Assembly: GCA_002707495.1 (NCBI GenBank)
Contig: PAMZ01000021.1
Coordinates: 1 to 64,000, forward strand
Source: Halobacteriovoraceae bacterium
Lineage (GTDB): Bacteria > Bdellovibrionota > Bacteriovoracia > Bacteriovoracales > Bacteriovoracaceae
Direction of reading: 5' to 3'
DNA: 64,000 bases
Numbering within the stretch: position 1 is the stretch's first letter; the number at the start of each line of letters is the position of its first letter. Both the position numbers and the translations under genes were made by a program. Below, piece after piece: positions 60,936 to 64,000 of this stretch. The notes beneath the pieces are model-generated. The model searched no databases. It was not told where the DNA came from and worked only from the letters and a program-made list of their open reading frames with translations.

Positions 60936-61265
60936 TTGATTTTTCATATACTTTCTCAAAGTGATTATGACCTCGCGCTTGCGCGAGGTTTTTATCGTCC
61001 AGAATCCTTAGAGAAAGAGGGGTTTATACATTTTTCTAGCGAAGATCAGGTTGAAAAAACAGCGAAGCGCTTTTATTTGAATCAAAAAAATCTACTTTTA
61101 CTAAAAGTAGATCCCTCTCAGTTAAAACATAAATTGATTGTTGAGCCTGCTGATGGAGATGAGTTTCCTCATCTTTATGGTGATCTAAACCTGGACGCTA
61201 TCACTGAAGTTTTTACTCTCAATTGGGATCAGGACCAATTAATAAGAAATAATAAGTCTTCTTAA
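60936..61265 (+). CDS. DUF952 family protein
   Basis: The 109-residue product begins with TTG (60936), IFHILSQSDYDLALARGFYRPESL and then GFIHFSSEDQV and FPHLYGDLNLDAITEVF, the conserved body of DUF952. The TTG start lies one base after the L25 stop, and the family N-terminus (IFHI) begins there, so upstream alternatives are not needed. Its codons 13-20 form the stem of a strong terminator (60971-60993). The molecular function of the family is not established. Confidence 0.85.
   Translation: MIFHILSQSDYDLALARGFYRPESLEKEGFIHFSSEDQVEKTAKRFYLNQKNLLLLKVDPSQLKHKLIVEPADGDEFPHLYGDLNLDAITEVFTLNWDQDQLIRNNKSS
60971..60993 (+). terminator. Strong Rho-independent terminator for L25, inside the DUF952 coding region
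   Basis: CCTCGCG (60971-60977) and CGCGAGG (60982-60988) form a 7-bp GC-rich stem with loop CTTG, followed by TTTTT. It lies 37 bp after the L25 stop and within codons 12-20 of the next gene, so most L25 transcripts should end before the DUF952 body. Confidence 0.85.
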
Positions 61266-62003
61266 AAAATCTCTTTCGCATTCGTTTTCGGCCCTATCGA
61301 ATTGACTTTGAAGCGCTGACTCTTCTGTTAAATAGGGGGAGAAGTTTATCTCAGGCATTTTATCAAACTCATTTATAAGGTGAGAGATTATCTCAATGCT
61401 CTCATCTATTTTTTGAGATCTTTGCCGACAACTATGTGCAGGTACATGAATAAAGCCAAACGGAATTTGAGAATGAAAATAGCTCATCCGATACATTGTT
61501 TCATTGCAGACGAATGTTTGTGCGTCATTTGAGGCAAGAGTTATGGACTTTTGCGAATTGTAATCCAAACTGCAAAAAGGTTTTGACCAATCTATATTAA
61601 GACCGATCCTTTGGGGTGCACCAGCAATAATGACCTCTCCATTTCTTGATTGCCCTAAATTATCTGTTCCTCTTCCATAGGCCCAATTTCTTGCGACAGT
61701 TTCTAGTTTTAATTTTCCGCAACCACCTTCACCTAGACTGATGATAAGTTTTGGGCTCTCAGGAAGTTGATTGATACAACCAATAATTTGCTCAGTAGCT
61801 GCTACAAATGCAGTCGTTAAATGGCAATGATAGACTTCAAGTTTATCATTGAGCTTTGAGACGACCCCTTGAGCGACTAATCGTGAGTTGTTTGCACTTC
61901 CTCCTGAAAATGCATCAAAAGATGTTACAAGTATCTGCGCTCTGGCGCTATTGGCGAGAAAATAGACTAGGATTAAGCAAATTAGGTAAGGCCATGGTTT
62001 CAT
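61239..62003 (-). CDS. Secreted pyroglutamyl-peptidase-I-like (C15) protein
   Basis: The 254-residue product has a signal peptide (MKPWPYLICLILVYFLANSARA). A C15-like fold follows: ILVTSFDAFSGGSANNS, GEGGCGKLKLETVARNW (Glu), DNLGQ, TFVCNETMYRMSYF (Cys) and GFIHVPAHS (His), so the Cys-His-Glu set is present. Pyroglutamyl peptidases are normally cytoplasmic and remove N-terminal pyroglutamate. Here the export signal suggests action on extracellular or prey-derived peptides. Converges on the DUF952 gene with a 27-bp overlap. Confidence 0.7.
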   Translation of the reverse strand: MKPWPYLICLILVYFLANSARAQILVTSFDAFSGGSANNSRLVAQGVVSKLNDKLEVYHCHLTTAFVAATEQIIGCINQLPESPKLIISLGEGGCGKLKLETVARNWAYGRGTDNLGQSRNGEVIIAGAPQRIGLNIDWSKPFCSLDYNSQKSITLASNDAQTFVCNETMYRMSYFHSQIPFGFIHVPAHSCRQRSQKIDESIEIISHLINEFDKMPEINFSPYLTEESALQSQFDRAENECERDFLRRLIISY

Positions 62004-62057
62004 AAGGAGCCTTATAGCGCAGCCTGGAGATAACTAAAGATTTTCTGTAAAAGTTTC

Positions 62058-63221
62058 ATGGCATTTATGGTATCTTTTTTTATGCCCTTTTTTCCGTTTA
62101 TTTTTCTTTTCATGCTAGGGATAGCCGCAGCCTATGTTTTTGTTCGATTTAGAGCAAATAAGCTTCCTAAACTTACCACTGTCAAATCAATTCCAAAGCC
62201 TGGGGCGCTTTTTGAGTTCATCCCTCATTCGAGATTTTTCGATATTATGGAGCATCCTGAGCTTCTAAGCCGAGCTGAAAAAGACTATTTTCGAGCTGGT
62301 GTTAAATCAGTTTATTTATTGCACGGTACTTTTGTAGGTGAGGACCCTTTTCATATAGGGGGGTTATTAGAGCGTTCTTTTCCTAATATTAGGCCTGAGG
62401 TCATTCAAAAGATTAGAAAAAAAATTAAGCAAGGGCAGAATCTAATGGCCAAGGACCTAGGAAATTTCGTGGATGAACATGTAGCTTTTTTTCAATCTAC
62501 TCTTCCTTGTCAGGTGCATAATTTTTCTTGGTCTTCGGCTAATAACCATTATGCCAGGTTAGAAGGTTGTATGGATCTTATCGATCACCTCGCAAATCGC
62601 TATGAAAATAATGATAGAGTTCTTCTGATAGGACATTCCCATGCGGGGCAAATATTTGCGATTCTGACACAATTATTTTTTAATGAGGAATTAAGAACCA
62701 AAGCCCAAGAAATATTTCCTCACAAAAAGCTAATGGAAAACCTGGCAAAAATTCAAAATTTACAATTTGATTTTGTGACTTTGGGAACCCCGGCACGCTA
62801 TCCTTGGTATTTAGCAGAGAATATGAAGCTCTTACATATTATTAATCATAGAGGTAGTGATCTTTTAGGGGGAAGCTTTAAGGATGCTGTTTTTACCCGC
62901 AAAGGTGACTATGTTCAACAATGGGGAATTGCGGGCTCGGATATGAAGGCTCAAGAAGCTGAGGCACAAAGAATCAATAAATCTTTGGAGCCATATTTAG
63001 GGGCGGGAGCAAATCTAGAAATATTAAGAAAGAGGATTCCGGCGAAAAATAGATTACATGCTGATGGCTTTCACCTCTTAGTTGATTATGGAGATAATAG
63101 TCGATTGCCTAATTTTGTTAAAACAGCCTTCGGGCATGGGACCTATACCCGTCTAAAATACATGCCATTTTTAATCGAAGTCATTCGAGAAAAATTTTAT
63201 CACGAGCCCTTGACGAGTTAA
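62058..63221 (+). CDS. Membrane-anchored alpha/beta hydrolase
   Basis: The 387-residue protein has an N-terminal membrane helix (about 1-30). An alpha/beta hydrolase core has VYLLHGTFVGEDP (oxyanion loop), VLLIGHSHAGQIFAIL (nucleophile Ser in GHSHAG) and late His residues in RLHADGFHLLVDYG. It is large for a simple esterase; a lipase/phospholipase or lysophospholipase is possible. It is divergent from the C15-like gene. The substrate is unknown. Confidence 0.65.
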   Translation: MAFMVSFFMPFFPFIFLFMLGIAAAYVFVRFRANKLPKLTTVKSIPKPGALFEFIPHSRFFDIMEHPELLSRAEKDYFRAGVKSVYLLHGTFVGEDPFHIGGLLERSFPNIRPEVIQKIRKKIKQGQNLMAKDLGNFVDEHVAFFQSTLPCQVHNFSWSSANNHYARLEGCMDLIDHLANRYENNDRVLLIGHSHAGQIFAILTQLFFNEELRTKAQEIFPHKKLMENLAKIQNLQFDFVTLGTPARYPWYLAENMKLLHIINHRGSDLLGGSFKDAVFTRKGDYVQQWGIAGSDMKAQEAEAQRINKSLEPYLGAGANLEILRKRIPAKNRLHADGFHLLVDYGDNSRLPNFVKTAFGHGTYTRLKYMPFLIEVIREKFYHEPLTS

Positions 63222-63289
63222 AAAAACCTCCCATATTTCCTGTATGATAAGCGCTTGTCGACTTAACAAACTGTTATGGAGGCATATTT

Positions 63290-63703
63290 ATGAAACATTA
63301 TAATTTACTGAGTTTATTTGACGATTTTGAAAGAGATTTCTTAAGAGCTCCAGCTCAATACAGACAAGAGCATTTAAGAAAGACTTGGAATCCCTCAAGT
63401 TTTGTGGATGTCCAAGAGGATCATTATTTACTCACTCTAGACATTCCTGGTGTCGACAGTGAACACCTAAAAGTAGATTTAGGGGACAAGGAAATTACTA
63501 TTTCTGGAGAGCGAAACGATAAAAGGGCCTTGAGAAACGGTGAAGAATTTTTTAAGTTTACCAGCCGCTTTTCTCTTCCAGAAGATGTCAATCAAGATGA
63601 AGTAGATGTCTTGCTTGAAAATGGAGTCTTAGAAGTGACGCTTCCTAAAATATCTAAAAAGTCTGAGCCGCGTACACTTACCATTCGAAAGGGCAGTCTT
63701 TAG
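63290..63703 (+). CDS. Hsp20/alpha-crystallin small heat-shock protein
   Basis: This 137-residue protein has the alpha-crystallin domain from about residue 40, with YLLTLDIPGVDSEHLKVDL, ITISGERND and the terminal NGVLEVTLPKI motif, followed by a short C-terminal extension. The N-terminal motif LLSLFDDFERDF resembles the helical arm used for client binding. AGGAGG-like GGAGGC precedes the ATG. A single gene with a terminator overlapping its stop. Confidence 0.93.
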   Translation: MKHYNLLSLFDDFERDFLRAPAQYRQEHLRKTWNPSSFVDVQEDHYLLTLDIPGVDSEHLKVDLGDKEITISGERNDKRALRNGEEFFKFTSRFSLPEDVNQDEVDVLLENGVLEVTLPKISKKSEPRTLTIRKGSL

Positions 63704-64000
63704 ATTGCCCTTTGATCGTCAACTTGGCGGAAGTAGGGGTTGATTGTTCACACACAGCTGTGGCCTCAAAACCCGTACTTTCGTCTCTCAAAAACACGTA
63801 TCCTGGTTTAAGACAATAGTTTGAATTTGCTTGAACGTCGCGTTTTAAAATAATGGGCGCCTGATGAGCCGATTGATCTGAAAATTTAGGACAAAGACGA
63901 ATGATATAACAGTCTTCTTCTGGTGCGCCTTCGATGCGGCTGCAGGACTTTTCGAATTTTATCACTTCGGCAGCTATCTTTTCACTCTCAAGTTCACAGC
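63678..64000 (-). CDS. Partial secreted or periplasmic cysteine-containing protein (gene runs off the window)
   Basis: The frame read from the window edge is open without stop from 64000 to the stop at 63678, and continues upstream of the GTG at 63965 with CELESEKIAAEVI, so the real start lies beyond the window. The visible 107 residues have six Cys, with ICRLCPKF-like pattern in IIRLCPKF and CEQSTPTS, and no recognised family. The stop lies 26 bp inside the Hsp20 gene. Confidence 0.55.
   Translation of the reverse strand, partial: CELESEKIAAEVIKFEKSCSRIEGAPEEDCYIIRLCPKFSDQSAHQAPIILKRDVQANSNYCLKPGYVFLRDESTGFEATAVCEQSTPTSAKLTIKGQSKDCPFEW
63688..63713. terminator. Bidirectional terminator overlapping the Hsp20 stop
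   Basis: AAAGGGCAGTC and GATTGCCCTTT (63688-63698, 63703-63713) form an 11-bp stem with one G-T pair and loop TTTA, flanked by T/A tracts of moderate quality. It serves the convergent Hsp20 and edge genes. Confidence 0.7.

Overview
The window is AT-rich (high 30s percent GC by eye) and comes from a diderm bacterium: it encodes lipoproteins, outer-membrane barrels, periplasmic cytochromes, a class A penicillin-binding protein with a lipoprotein partner, and many secreted hydrolases. Gene style and content (secreted peptidases and esterases, a histone-H1-like lysine-rich protein, no carbohydrate-uptake genes) suggest a Bdellovibrionota / Bacteriovoracaceae-type organism. This is an inference, because no rRNA or other phylogenetic marker is present. 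I saw no tRNA, rRNA, CRISPR array, prophage or intact insertion sequence.

Layout. 1-1014 is degraded: a partial gene, an IS481-type transposase remnant and a gene 3' fragment. 1011-7389 holds a thioredoxin pair, a tryptophan-rich RAM-like protein, an SH3-domain protein, a DacB-type D,D-carboxypeptidase, a large secreted protein with tandem uracil-DNA-glycosylase-like domains, and a lipoprotein. 7426-16606 holds a DEAD-box helicase fused to a Jag/EloR module, an amidotransferase, a cNMP-EAL phosphodiesterase, two paralogous secreted metallopeptidases flanking a beta-barrel, and two abutting remnants of four-helix-bundle (23S IVS) genes. 16607-20380 is an electron-transfer group: di-heme cytochrome c, a small b-type-like membrane protein, a porin and a periplasmic FMN-binding protein.

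23990-33881 is a tryptophan/kynurenine catabolic cluster on both strands. It encodes formamidase, kynurenine monooxygenase, kynureninase, 3-hydroxyanthranilate dioxygenase, ACMS decarboxylase, aminomuconate semialdehyde dehydrogenase, aminomuconate deaminase and oxalocrotonate decarboxylase. Tryptophan dioxygenase and the last hydratase/aldolase steps are not in the window. A sodium:solute symporter, an atypical SDR, a type-B carboxylesterase and an S15-like hydrolase lie in or beside it.

33878-48149 carries the PBP1/lipoprotein pair, a histone-like protein, YqeY, an O-methyltransferase, a UbiB-like kinase, a cytoplasmic PAS-PAS chemoreceptor, an ECF sigma factor with a fused anti-sigma/VWA protein, and a histidine kinase with a degenerate receiver. 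48226-53523 looks like an oxygen/sulfide-responsive module: a TauE/SafE exporter, a Crp/Fnr regulator, a persulfide-dioxygenase-like enzyme, cydAB and a GNAT protein. Two FNR-type sites sit exactly where class II activation expects them. 53574-64000 holds aconitase, an APH/ThrB2-type kinase, a fused betaine-type ABC transporter, L25, a DUF952 gene whose start overlaps the L25 terminator, a secreted pyroglutamyl-peptidase-like protein, an anchored alpha/beta hydrolase, Hsp20 and a truncated cysteine-containing gene at the edge.
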